In this document: positions 8,404-16,272 of the stretch, in pieces
How the letters are laid out: each line of letters begins with the position of its first letter
Position numbering within the stretch: the first letter of the stretch is position 1
Assembly (NCBI GenBank): GCA_016297805.1
Contig: JAEDFX010000012.1
Location: 1-33,788, forward strand
DNA length: 33,788 nt
Reading direction: 5' to 3'
From: Treponema sp.
Lineage (GTDB): Bacteria; Spirochaetota; Spirochaetia; Treponematales; Treponemataceae
Made by a program: the position numbers and the translations under genes
The notes under the pieces: model-generated
Seen by the model: only the letters and a program-made list of their open reading frames with translations
Databases searched by the model: none
Told to the model about the DNA's origin: nothing

Positions 8404-9681
8404 TTAGATAGCTGCTAAACCTTTTTCCAGGTCTGCAATAATATCATCTACGTTTTCCAAACCTACAGAAACGCGAACCATACCACCGTCAATTCCAGCA
8501 GCAACTAACTGTTCGTCTGTAAGCTGGCGGTGAGTAGCAGATGCTGGATGTAAAACACAAGTTCGGATATCTGCAACGTGTACTTCATCACAGGCAAGTT
8601 CAAGAGCATCCATAAAGCGAACTGCAGCGTCACGACCACCTTTTATACTGATTGAAATTACGCCACAAGTTCCAAGTGGAAGATATTTCTTTGCTCTTTC
8701 GTAGTAAGCATCCCCTTCAAGTCCTGGGTAAGAAACTTTTGCTATTTTGTCAGAAGCTTTGAAGAATGCAGCAACCTTTTTTGCGTTCTGACAGTAACGT
8801 TCCATACGAATTGGCAATGTTTCCAAGCCCATATTCAAATAGAATGCTGATTGAGCAGCTGGGTAACATCCAAAATCGCGCATAAGCTGAGTGCGGGCTT
8901 TTACAATGTAAGCAGCCTTTCCAAAATCGCCAACATAACGAAGTCCATGGTAAGATTCATCTGGTTCTACCATATCAGCAAATTTTCCAGTTGCTTTATA
9001 TGCTTTTTCCCAATCAAAATTTCCAGAATCAACGATTGCACCACCGCCCTGAATTGCATGACCGTCCATATATTTTGTTGTTGAGTGAACTACAATATCA
9101 GCACCCCATTCAAATGGGCGACAGAGAACTGGTGTTGCAAATGTATTATCAATAATAAGTGGAAGATTATTGTCATGTGCAGCCTTTGCCCAAAGTTCAA
9201 AATCAAAAACTGTAAGAGCTGGATTTGCAATTGTTTCACCAAAAATACATTTTGTATTAGGTTTGATTGCCTTTACAATTTCATCATAAGTTGCATTTAC
9301 ATCAACCCAGATACATTCAATGCCAAGCTTTTTAAGAGTAAAGCCGAACAAGTTGATTGTTCCACCATAAATTGATGATGATGCAATAAAGCTGTCGCCA
9401 GCAGAACAGAGGTTCAAAACCGAAAGCAAAGTTGCTGCCTGACCTGAAGAAGTAAGCATACATCCAACACCGCCTTCCAAATCTGCAATTTTCTTTTCAA
9501 CTGCATCACAAGTAGGATTTGCAAAACGTGAATACATGAATTCAGTTGGTTTGTCAAAAAGAGCTGCAACGTGATCACAACTGTCAAAACGGTATGTTGT
9601 ACTCTGTACAATTGGAATAGTTCCAGGTCCACCGTTTTCTGGTTTGTATCCTGAATGTAAAACTTTAGTCTCGATTTTCAT
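8404..9681 (-). CDS. metY: O-acetylhomoserine sulfhydrylase-like PLP enzyme
   Basis: At 425 aa this is a full-length Cys/Met-metabolism PLP-dependent enzyme. Family features are GTIPIVQSTTYRF near the N-terminus, YSRFANPTCDAVEKKIADLEGG, the phosphate-binding TSSGQAA turn, IIDNTFATPVLCRP, and the PLP lysine in VVHSTTKYMDGH. The long form with GLRYVGDFGKAAYIVKAR is typical of O-acetylhomoserine sulfhydrylase (homocysteine from O-acetylhomoserine and sulfide) rather than the shorter cystathionine gamma-synthases. The exact substrate remains inferred. It lies 30 nt downstream of the purH-like gene with its own GAGGT site. Confidence 0.9.
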   Translation of the reverse strand: MKIETKVLHSGYKPENGGPGTIPIVQSTTYRFDSCDHVAALFDKPTEFMYSRFANPTCDAVEKKIADLEGGVGCMLTSSGQAATLLSVLNLCSAGDSFIASSSIYGGTINLFGFTLKKLGIECIWVDVNATYDEIVKAIKPNTKCIFGETIANPALTVFDFELWAKAAHDNNLPLIIDNTFATPVLCRPFEWGADIVVHSTTKYMDGHAIQGGGAIVDSGNFDWEKAYKATGKFADMVEPDESYHGLRYVGDFGKAAYIVKARTQLMRDFGCYPAAQSAFYLNMGLETLPIRMERYCQNAKKVAAFFKASDKIAKVSYPGLEGDAYYERAKKYLPLGTCGVISISIKGGRDAAVRFMDALELACDEVHVADIRTCVLHPASATHRQLTDEQLVAAGIDGGMVRVSVGLENVDDIIADLEKGLAAI

Positions 9682-9711
9682 TTTTTACCTCTAATAATCT
9701 GTGTCCTTATA

Positions 9712-10923
9712 TTAATGGTGGAATAATCTTATACCATTAAATGCCATTACCATTCCGTAGCCGTCTGCAGCTTGGATTACTAAGTCGTCGCGAACTGATC
9801 CACCTGGCTGAGCAATTACTGTTACACCAGATTTTTTTGCACGGTCAATGTTGTCTCCAAATGGGAAGAATGCATCAGAACCAAGAGCAACGTTTGTGTT
9901 CTTTGAAATCCATTCAGCTTTTTCTTCACGTGTAAATACAGCTGGTTTTACCTTGAAGATGTTCTGCCATTTACCTTCAGCAAGAACGTCCATGTATTCT
10001 TCGCCAATGTAAACATCAATTGCATTATCGCGGTCTGCACGTTTAATTCCGTCTACAAACTGAAGTCCCAAAACCTGTGGACTCTGGCGTAACCACCAGT
10101 TATCAGCTTTCTGACCAGCAAGGCGAGTACAGTGAACACGACTCTGCTGTCCAGCACCAATACCAATTGCCTGTCCGTCTTTTACGAAACAAACTGAGTT
10201 AGACTGTGTATATTTAAGAACGATAAGAGAAATGAGAAGGTTTCTCTTGTCATCTTCAGACATTGTCTTATTTTTTGTAACGATGTTAGAAAGAGCAGAT
10301 TCTTCATCAATTTTAAGGAAGTTGTGTCCCTGTTCAAAAGTAACACCAAATACCTGTTTTGTTTCTGTTGCAGCTGGAACATAGTTTGGGTCAATCTGAA
10401 TTACACAGTAGTTTCCGTTTTTCTTAGCCTTAAGGATTTCCAAAGCTTTTGCAGAATAACCTGGAGCAATTACACCATCAGAAACTTCTTTTTTAATCAA
10501 CAAAGCAGTAGCTTCATCACATTCATCAGAAAGAGAAATAAAATCACCAAATGAAGACATACGGTCTGCACCACGAGCACGAGCATAAGCACATGCCAAA
10601 GGTGTAAGTTCAACATTGTCTGTAAAGTAGATTTTCTTAAGAGTGTCTGAAAGTGGAAGTCCAACTGCAGCACCTGCAGGAGAAACGTGTTTAAAAGATG
10701 TAGCAGCAGGAAGTCCAGTTGCTTCTTTTAATTCTTTTACTAACTGCCAGCCGTTCAAAGCATCAAGCAAGTTAATGTATCCAGGTCTTCCGTTTACAAC
10801 AGTGATTGGAAGATCGCCATTTTCCATGTAAACCTTTGCAGGTTTCTGATTTGGATTACATCCATATTTAAGTTCGAGTTCTTTCATGTCTGTAAATATA
10901 GACGAAAAACCGAAATTCTTCAA
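9712..10923 (-). CDS. purH: AICAR transformylase, single-domain PurH type
   Basis: This enzyme formylates AICAR with 10-formyl-THF. It carries the full transformylase signature: LKYGCNPNQKPA, the catalytic SFKHVSPAG (Lys78-His79), DRMSSFGDFISLSD, the GQQSRVHCTRLAG loop, and FFPFGDNIDRA near the C-terminus. At 403 aa it lacks the roughly 200-aa IMP cyclohydrolase domain fused to standard bacterial PurH. A PurO-like cyclohydrolase lies in the same operon. The start is uncertain: ATG 10923 has a GGAG that overlaps the previous stop codon, while ATG 10887 would start at the conserved MKELELKYG. The upstream gene ends two bases before ATG 10923. Confidence 0.92.
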   Translation of the reverse strand: MKNFGFSSIFTDMKELELKYGCNPNQKPAKVYMENGDLPITVVNGRPGYINLLDALNGWQLVKELKEATGLPAATSFKHVSPAGAAVGLPLSDTLKKIYFTDNVELTPLACAYARARGADRMSSFGDFISLSDECDEATALLIKKEVSDGVIAPGYSAKALEILKAKKNGNYCVIQIDPNYVPAATETKQVFGVTFEQGHNFLKIDEESALSNIVTKNKTMSEDDKRNLLISLIVLKYTQSNSVCFVKDGQAIGIGAGQQSRVHCTRLAGQKADNWWLRQSPQVLGLQFVDGIKRADRDNAIDVYIGEEYMDVLAEGKWQNIFKVKPAVFTREEKAEWISKNTNVALGSDAFFPFGDNIDRAKKSGVTVIAQPGGSVRDDLVIQAADGYGMVMAFNGIRLFHH

Positions 10924-10925
10924 TG

Positions 10926-11567
10926 TTACTCCGAATCTGTTTCTGCTTCTGCATCCTCTGATTCTTCATCTTCTTCCGGCAGTGGTGCAGGAGGATTTTC
11001 AATTTCATCAAAAATTGGTTTTGCAGTTTTGCTGATTGTAAAAATAACCAGTTCTGGAATAAAGAATAATCCTAAAATAGTAACAATCGGAATAACAAAC
11101 ATAATGGCAATTTCTGCCACAACTACAACAATTGTAAGCATTGTTGTTTTAAAATGCTGAACGGTAAGCCCCGCAGAGTTTCTGATAGTATTTTTGATTG
11201 AATTTGTATATCGTGCAATCAAAGCGTAGGAATAGAAATTCAGAATTATCAGAACCAGAGTTACAATAAATGCCCCTAAAATAAACAGAAGGTTCATTTC
11301 ACCAGATTTTATCAAGGTTCTCCACATGAAAAAACACAAAGCAGTACAAGGACTTGTTATACAAAGCATAATTGTTCCCTGCATAAAATCCTGTTTAAAA
11401 GCTTTAAAGAACATTTTCACAACACTGACTTCTTCTTCATTTACCATTTTCAATGAAACATAAAAGGCCGCACAGGTTGAAGCACCGATTGTAACCAAAG
11501 GAATACTGCATACAACCCACAGAATATTTAATAAAAGAAAATTTATGATTTTTTTAAGTGTATTCAT
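10926..11567 (-). CDS. YesL/DUF624-like membrane protein
   Basis: The 213-aa protein has about five hydrophobic segments (residues about 8-30, 60-82, 88-112, 140-165 and 165-180) and the N-terminal pattern of the YesL/DUF624 family: NFLLLNILWVVCSIPLVTIG followed by STCAAFYVSLKMV. The C-terminus is a cytoplasmic-looking acidic tail (EEDEESEDAEAE). YesL proteins are often found near carbohydrate-uptake genes in Firmicutes, but their function is unknown. Here it lies between a serine hydrolase and the purH-like gene with gaps of 12 and 2 bp. A TATAAT lies six bases before its ATG, but without a good -35, so a separate leaderless promoter is only possible. Confidence 0.75.
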   Translation of the reverse strand: MNTLKKIINFLLLNILWVVCSIPLVTIGASTCAAFYVSLKMVNEEEVSVVKMFFKAFKQDFMQGTIMLCITSPCTALCFFMWRTLIKSGEMNLLFILGAFIVTLVLIILNFYSYALIARYTNSIKNTIRNSAGLTVQHFKTTMLTIVVVVAEIAIMFVIPIVTILGLFFIPELVIFTISKTAKPIFDEIENPPAPLPEEDEESEDAEAETDSE

Positions 11568-11579
11568 GACTTTATTATA

Positions 11580-12680
11580 CTAATTTTGATAGAGTTTTAG
11601 AATGTTTCCTGCCACAAAAGTTGCATTTGACTGATTGATAGGACGATTCACCAAAACAATCACAGAAAGCTTCTCTTTTGTATCATAAAAATTATAGGAA
11701 TTAAAAACGTTTGTTGTTCCAGAATGAAAGATTGTATTATCACGGCAATAAAGCCCAAATCCATAAGATTCTGAATCAATCATCTGTTTAAAAGAACTCT
11801 TCTTCACTATTTTTCCATTAGTAAAGTTTACATTCCATTTGAACAAATCCACAACAGAGCTATTCAAATCTCCACAACCAATAGCCAGACTGGCTGGAAT
11901 ACTGTAATAGCGGCCACGATAATCATAACCTTTAGCGTCTGTCTGCTGGAAATTCAAATTTGAATTATTCATGCCACAGGGATTAAAAATATTATTTTTA
12001 ATATAAGATACATAAGTTTTTCCCGTAACTATTTCTATGATTTTTGCCAGAAGATAATAATTTGTATTGCAATAAAAATATGTGCTGTCTGGAGTGGCCA
12101 GCAACGGTGCATCATAGAAATATGTAAGGACGATATTTTCATCAAGAGGTTTGTTCGCAAGCTGATTTTTTTCTATATGGCGATAAATATTTTTTGGAAA
12201 AAAATCGTCTGCTGCGTTTATATGGTCTGTAAGCCCCGAACGCATATTTAATAGCATACGGATTGTTATTTCATCCCCATGCTCATATTCTGGAAAAAAT
12301 TTAGAGAGTTTGTCATCCAAAGAAAGCTTATGTTTTTGGACCAATTGCATTATTGCGGCTGCAGTCATCTGTTTTGTAATTGAACCTGCCTCAAAAGTTG
12401 TATTCAATCCAATTGGTTCTAAATTGTCTGAATTTGTATCACAAGGGCCATAACCTTTTGCAAAAATAATTTTTTTACCTTTTCCGATAAGCACAGCACC
12501 TTGAAAATTCTGCTGAATCAAATAGGAATCTACCTGATTTGCAAAATCCGAATATTTTTCTTCAATAATGGATTCTTCATTCCAGTTTTTATTTTTTATT
12601 GAAGAACAGGAGTTAAAAACAAAAGAGAGGATAACAACCCCGGCTCCCAAGTAACGCCAAAGTTTTTTTCCTCTCTTCAT
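11580..12680 (-). CDS. Serine-hydrolase (beta-lactamase/PBP4*-like) lipoprotein
   Basis: The 366-aa product starts with a lipoprotein signal (lipobox FNSC, Cys25) and then a class C beta-lactamase-type fold. The catalytic SxxK is Ser100-Ile-Thr-Lys103 (GSITKQM), the Tyr-x-Asn motif is YCN within TYFYCNTNYY, and the third motif is HSGTT near residue 317 in place of KTG. Such proteins include D-amino-acid peptidases and esterases; true beta-lactamase activity is not implied. It should be anchored in a membrane facing the periplasm or outside. A GGAGAG site precedes the ATG, and it lies 30 nt after the PurO-like gene. Confidence 0.87.
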   Translation of the reverse strand: MKRGKKLWRYLGAGVVILSFVFNSCSSIKNKNWNEESIIEEKYSDFANQVDSYLIQQNFQGAVLIGKGKKIIFAKGYGPCDTNSDNLEPIGLNTTFEAGSITKQMTAAAIMQLVQKHKLSLDDKLSKFFPEYEHGDEITIRMLLNMRSGLTDHINAADDFFPKNIYRHIEKNQLANKPLDENIVLTYFYDAPLLATPDSTYFYCNTNYYLLAKIIEIVTGKTYVSYIKNNIFNPCGMNNSNLNFQQTDAKGYDYRGRYYSIPASLAIGCGDLNSSVVDLFKWNVNFTNGKIVKKSSFKQMIDSESYGFGLYCRDNTIFHSGTTNVFNSYNFYDTKEKLSVIVLVNRPINQSNATFVAGNILKLYQN

Positions 12681-12710
12681 ACTCTCTCTCCTATTTTATT
12701 ACAAGAAGGC

Positions 12711-13436
12711 TTATTTATTCTTGTTGATTACTCTTGTTTCAGCTTTTCCTGTTTCCAAATCAATGTATCTCACAAAAAGCGAAACCTTATTATCTTCATT
12801 CAAAGAAGTCCAGATTTCATTTGTAAGAGAATCAATATCTCCAGAAAGCTTCACTTTTACTGGTTCACCCTCAAAACTTGGTAAAGGATTTCCGTCTCCC
12901 ATATATGTGTGGATGTAGTGTCCCTCGCCAGCAACCGGTGCATCATATGTATAAGTAAAACGTAAAGTATTATCTGGATTTCCGTTATCACTCTTCAAGA
13001 TTGAAAGTGAATAATTGTAGTTACCTTCAACATCAAGCAAAGATGAAATACGTGGTGTGTAGTTTGGTGCATCGTGTTCGTATTTGCGGCTACGGAGAGA
13101 CTGTTCAAATGTAAGACCTTTTTTAAGACCTTCAAAAATTGTATCAGTCTGATCACCGTTTGTTACGATTGTTTTCTTGCCCAATTCACGAACTGCAGCA
13201 TAAATAATCAAGCTTGGATCTCCAGCAATCAGACTTGGATCAAAAGCTTTTGTACGGATTACATCAGTTCCGTCTTCCTGTTCTGTAACAAAAACACGGT
13301 TGCGGCTACCTGCACTTCGACCCATAGTCCAATATGCAGAAACTGCTTTTTTCCCATCTTCCGAAAGACCTGCAATAATTCCACGTCCTGGATAAGTTGT
13401 GCTGCTCAATTCTGATTTTAAATCTACAATCTTCAT
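12711..13436 (-). CDS. purO: PurO-like IMP cyclohydrolase
   Basis: This protein matches the archaeal-type IMP cyclohydrolase family (PurO), which closes FAICAR to IMP, rather than the N-terminal domain of PurH. The diagnostic N-terminus YPGRGIIAGLSEDGKKAVSAYW followed by TMGRSAGSRNRVF is clear. The middle (YTPRISSLLDVEGNYNYSLSI) and the late GEGHYIHTYMGDGNPLPSF are also typical. I choose ATG 13436 (241 aa) because GAGGA lies four bases upstream of it; a longer frame from 13454 has no such site. It is one gene cluster with the transformylase-only PurH, so the two steps fused in most bacteria are carried by separate proteins here. Confidence 0.88.
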   Translation of the reverse strand: MKIVDLKSELSSTTYPGRGIIAGLSEDGKKAVSAYWTMGRSAGSRNRVFVTEQEDGTDVIRTKAFDPSLIAGDPSLIIYAAVRELGKKTIVTNGDQTDTIFEGLKKGLTFEQSLRSRKYEHDAPNYTPRISSLLDVEGNYNYSLSILKSDNGNPDNTLRFTYTYDAPVAGEGHYIHTYMGDGNPLPSFEGEPVKVKLSGDIDSLTNEIWTSLNEDNKVSLFVRYIDLETGKAETRVINKNK

Positions 13437-13454
13437 ATTTTCCTCATTATTCAA

Positions 13455-14372
13455 TTATTTATTTACATCGTATCCATCAATCTTGGCAACTTCATCATGC
13501 TGATTCTGAAGGTATTCCATTACCTTATCAATTGTCTTCTGTTTTGGATCCGGTTCATCTGCTGGAAGCGCTTCAAGAACATCATTTCTAAATTTCTTAC
13601 AGTTGATTACTGGACTTGCAGTCAAAGTAACTTTTCCAGGTTCAAGAATATCCGAAAGCATATCATCTGGACTTTCAGGATTAATGCGCAGACAGTTTCC
13701 ATTTATAGAAACCAGAATCATGTTGTCGAATAAACGCAAATAACTGTCAATTTCTCGCAAACCACGTTTTGTTTCTGGTTTTCCTGGACGATACCGAGTT
13801 CCACTTGGGAATACAAGAATTACCTGTCCACGTTTTTTGCAGGCATCCATAGCACGCATAGCTGCAAAGTTGATTTTGCGGGCCTTCTGTTCCTCTGCCT
13901 GCAATTCTTCTTCTGTAGCACCTTTTGCTTCTATTGCATTCAAACTTCTTGTAGGATAAATTACTACACGAGTAAAACCTTCTGTGAATGCACGAACCCC
14001 CGCACTTGCTTCGTTCAATTTCATTCCGGCAACTGCAACAATTCTAGATGCAAAGTCTTTTGCCCATGGTTCGCCCTGTTTTTCAAGTAAGTAAATAATT
14101 GCTGGTAAATCAAGATTTGTATAATGCTCCATCAAAATCAAACCTGATTTACCTTCCTTTACAACAGCATCATAAAAAGCTTTAAAATTCTCTACGTTTC
14201 CTAATCCAGCTTCTGAATTGAATGTATCATCAAGAAGCTTTGTCATGTACTTTCTGTTTTCCATGTTTGCTTCTTCGTAAACTTTAGTTTCATCAATTTT
14301 AGCTGCAGCACGAGAACTTTTTACCATTGCAGTAAACAAATCACCGTACTTTTCTTTTAGTGTATATCCCAT
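13455..14372 (-). CDS. Plastid-type glycerol-3-phosphate acyltransferase-like protein
   Basis: The 305-aa protein shows the glycerolipid acyltransferase motifs: HX4D as His83-YTNL-Asp88 and a block III FPSGTRYRP (188-196). The Ser in place of the usual Glu of FPEGTR, with the trailing RYRP, resembles the PSGGRDRP block of plastid glycerol-3-phosphate acyltransferases, so a soluble first-step GPAT is my preferred reading. A 1-acylglycerol-3-phosphate acyltransferase remains possible. No membrane segment is obvious. It heads the seven-gene minus-strand run; a TGTACA-N17-TATAAT promoter lies about 40 nt upstream. The PurO-like gene starts 18 nt after its stop. Confidence 0.8.
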   Translation of the reverse strand: MGYTLKEKYGDLFTAMVKSSRAAAKIDETKVYEEANMENRKYMTKLLDDTFNSEAGLGNVENFKAFYDAVVKEGKSGLILMEHYTNLDLPAIIYLLEKQGEPWAKDFASRIVAVAGMKLNEASAGVRAFTEGFTRVVIYPTRSLNAIEAKGATEEELQAEEQKARKINFAAMRAMDACKKRGQVILVFPSGTRYRPGKPETKRGLREIDSYLRLFDNMILVSINGNCLRINPESPDDMLSDILEPGKVTLTASPVINCKKFRNDVLEALPADEPDPKQKTIDKVMEYLQNQHDEVAKIDGYDVNK

Positions 14373-14411
14373 AAGTTTTTATTTTTACCCCTGAATATAT
14401 AGTTAATTTAC

Positions 14412-14440
14412 ATTATATTCTATTTTTAGTTCTTTGTACA
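14412..14440 (-). promoter_or_regulatory. Promoter of the acyltransferase-purO-metY run
   Basis: Minus strand TGTACA (14435-14440), a 17-bp spacer and TATAAT (14412-14417). The leader would be roughly 33 nt. Its only SD-like run (AGGGG) is about 15 nt before the ATG, which is far. Confidence 0.55.
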
Positions 14441-14507
14441 CGTTCCATAATTTCTCTATTTTTTTGTTATACACCAATTAATATCTTCCTTTTTTACCCA
14501 AATAAAT

Positions 14508-14519
14508 TATAATTATAAT
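14508..14519 (+). promoter_or_regulatory. Overlapping -10 boxes before the xylanase start
   Basis: Two TATAAT hexamers in a row (14508-14513 and 14514-14519) end six and zero bases before ATG 14520, and there is no Shine-Dalgarno site. The first would start a transcript at the ATG itself. The -35 (CTTCCT region near 14485) is weak. Confidence 0.5.
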
Positions 14520-16202
14520 ATGAAAAAGATACTATTTTTAACACTCTCTGCACTTTGTCTTACTTTTACAAGTTGTGCAAAATCTAATGAAACTCCAAGA
14601 GTTATAGACAACAAAGATAACAGCCTTACAATCACAAGAATTGATGAGGATGAAAAAGCTATTAGATTTAATAAAAAATTTGATGGCTTTAATGATGTTA
14701 CAATTATTGATACTGCAGCTTCTACAAAAAAGAATTCTGTAGCGGTCAATCTCTCTGATTATTCTGATAAACAGGTTTTACTTGAACTTAAATGTGATAT
14801 CAGAATTGATGATCCTAAAAATTCCAACAGTGAATTAATCTGGATTATTAATGAAATTGCATCAAATTTTCCTCAGTTATACAGAGGCCGCATTCAATCT
14901 GGCAAATGGATTACAATTTCTGAAAATCTATTTGTTGAACTAGGAAAGAACCGTTCTCTCTACATCTCTCCTGTAGGACTTCCTAAGAATGCAAAAATTT
15001 ACATTAAGAATTTCTCTCTTAAAGTTTCAGGGGATGAGATTGGTCAGAATGCCATGGAAGTAAAAACATGGACAGAAGCTGCAAGTATAAAGGAAAAATA
15101 CAAAGGCATTTTTGATTACTTTGGTATTGCCGTTACTTACAAGGAAGAATTGTCTAAACCTGAAGTTCAAAAAGGTCTTGCTTATCAGGCAGACTGTATT
15201 ACTATGGGAAATGAATTTAAACCTGATTTCATTTTCAACTGGCAGCAACCACAGACATTTACAGAGTTTACTGGTAAAGATGGAAAGGCATACAAGGTTC
15301 CTTCAGTTCCTCCAAAATTTACAACTGTAGATAAATGTCTTCAGATTTGTAAAGACAATGGACTTAAAATGCGTGGGCATGTTCTTGTATGGCATTCCCA
15401 GACTCCAGACTGGTTCTTCTATGAAAACTGGGGGCTCAACAACAATAAAACCCTTGTTTCAAAAAATGAAATGGCTGCCCGTCAGGAATGGTACATTAAA
15501 ACAGTTCTTGAACACGTTGCCGACTGGGAAAAGAAAAACAACAATGGTGAACATATTATTTTTGCCTGGGATGTTGTAAATGAAGCTGCTTCAGATGGTG
15601 CTAACGCTTCTCATTATTTACGCGGTGCCGATACAAGCAAATGGTATGCAGTTTATGAAGATGTTTCATTTATTGTCGATGCTTTCACCTTCGCAAACAA
15701 ATATGCTCCAAAAGATGTAAAGCTTTGTTACAATGACTATAACACTTATGCAGATAACAAGTTGAACGCAATCTGCAAGATTATTGATGCTATTCAGGCT
15801 GAACCAAAAGCTCGAATTGATGCAGTAGGTATGCAGTCGCATATGAAGATTGATTATCCTGGAACTAAGGCTTTTGAAAAGGCAGTAAATACATTAACTG
15901 CAAAAGGCTTAAATGTTCAGATTACAGAAATTGATATTGCAAACGGAAAAGCCACTTATAATTCAACACAACTTAAGAAAGTTTACAAAGATTATTTTGA
16001 GCTTTTCATTAAATGTCGTAAAACTGCAGACAAAAAAGGTATTGAAGGCGTTACAGTTTGGGGTATTAATGATGAAACTACATGGTTAAATGCTATGCAG
16101 GAATACAAAGGACACACACAGTATCCTTTGCTTTTCAAGAATAAAAACTATATATGTAAGCCAGCCTTCTACGGCGTTATAGAAGCCGCAGAAGAAAAAT
16201 AG
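14520..16202 (+). CDS. GH10 endo-1,4-beta-xylanase lipoprotein with N-terminal CBM-like domain
   Basis: This 560-aa enzyme should cut beta-1,4-xylan at the cell surface. A lipoprotein signal (lipobox FTSC, Cys19) is followed by a beta-rich region (about residues 40-170) resembling carbohydrate-binding modules of the CBM4/9/22 type, then a GH10 barrel. Catalytic residues are Glu355 (acid/base, in WDVVNEA) and Glu470 (nucleophile, in QITEID). The GHVLVWHSQTPDW and NDYNTY motifs are also present. It converges on a GH31 gene, with a REP-like hairpin between the two ends. A -10 box lies right before the ATG, predicting a leaderless mRNA. The CBM assignment is less certain than GH10. Confidence 0.95.
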   Translation: MKKILFLTLSALCLTFTSCAKSNETPRVIDNKDNSLTITRIDEDEKAIRFNKKFDGFNDVTIIDTAASTKKNSVAVNLSDYSDKQVLLELKCDIRIDDPKNSNSELIWIINEIASNFPQLYRGRIQSGKWITISENLFVELGKNRSLYISPVGLPKNAKIYIKNFSLKVSGDEIGQNAMEVKTWTEAASIKEKYKGIFDYFGIAVTYKEELSKPEVQKGLAYQADCITMGNEFKPDFIFNWQQPQTFTEFTGKDGKAYKVPSVPPKFTTVDKCLQICKDNGLKMRGHVLVWHSQTPDWFFYENWGLNNNKTLVSKNEMAARQEWYIKTVLEHVADWEKKNNNGEHIIFAWDVVNEAASDGANASHYLRGADTSKWYAVYEDVSFIVDAFTFANKYAPKDVKLCYNDYNTYADNKLNAICKIIDAIQAEPKARIDAVGMQSHMKIDYPGTKAFEKAVNTLTAKGLNVQITEIDIANGKATYNSTQLKKVYKDYFELFIKCRKTADKKGIEGVTVWGINDETTWLNAMQEYKGHTQYPLLFKNKNYICKPAFYGVIEAAEEK

Positions 16203-16213
16203 GATGTAGTTTC

Positions 16214-16272
16214 AGTTCATTATTCGACAGGCTCACCAACCGCGTAGGTTTTCTGAGCTTGTCGAAGGAACT
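16214..16272. repeat. REP-like TTCGACAAGCTCA inverted repeat, probable bidirectional terminator
   Basis: Left arm AGTTC...TTCGACAGGCTCA and right arm TGAGCTTGTCGAA...GAACT pair with few mismatches around a GCGTA loop. It fills the 68-bp gap between the convergent GH10 and GH31 genes, and its right arm includes the GH31 stop codon. The core resembles the dispersed TTCGACAAGCTCA palindromes known from many bacterial genomes. A related core occurs at 21431. Confidence 0.75.

Noticed and set aside
11580..12680. Calling the serine hydrolase a resistance beta-lactamase
   Set aside because: The SxxK/YxN/HSG motifs occur in many peptidases and esterases; nothing specific to antibiotic hydrolysis is visible.
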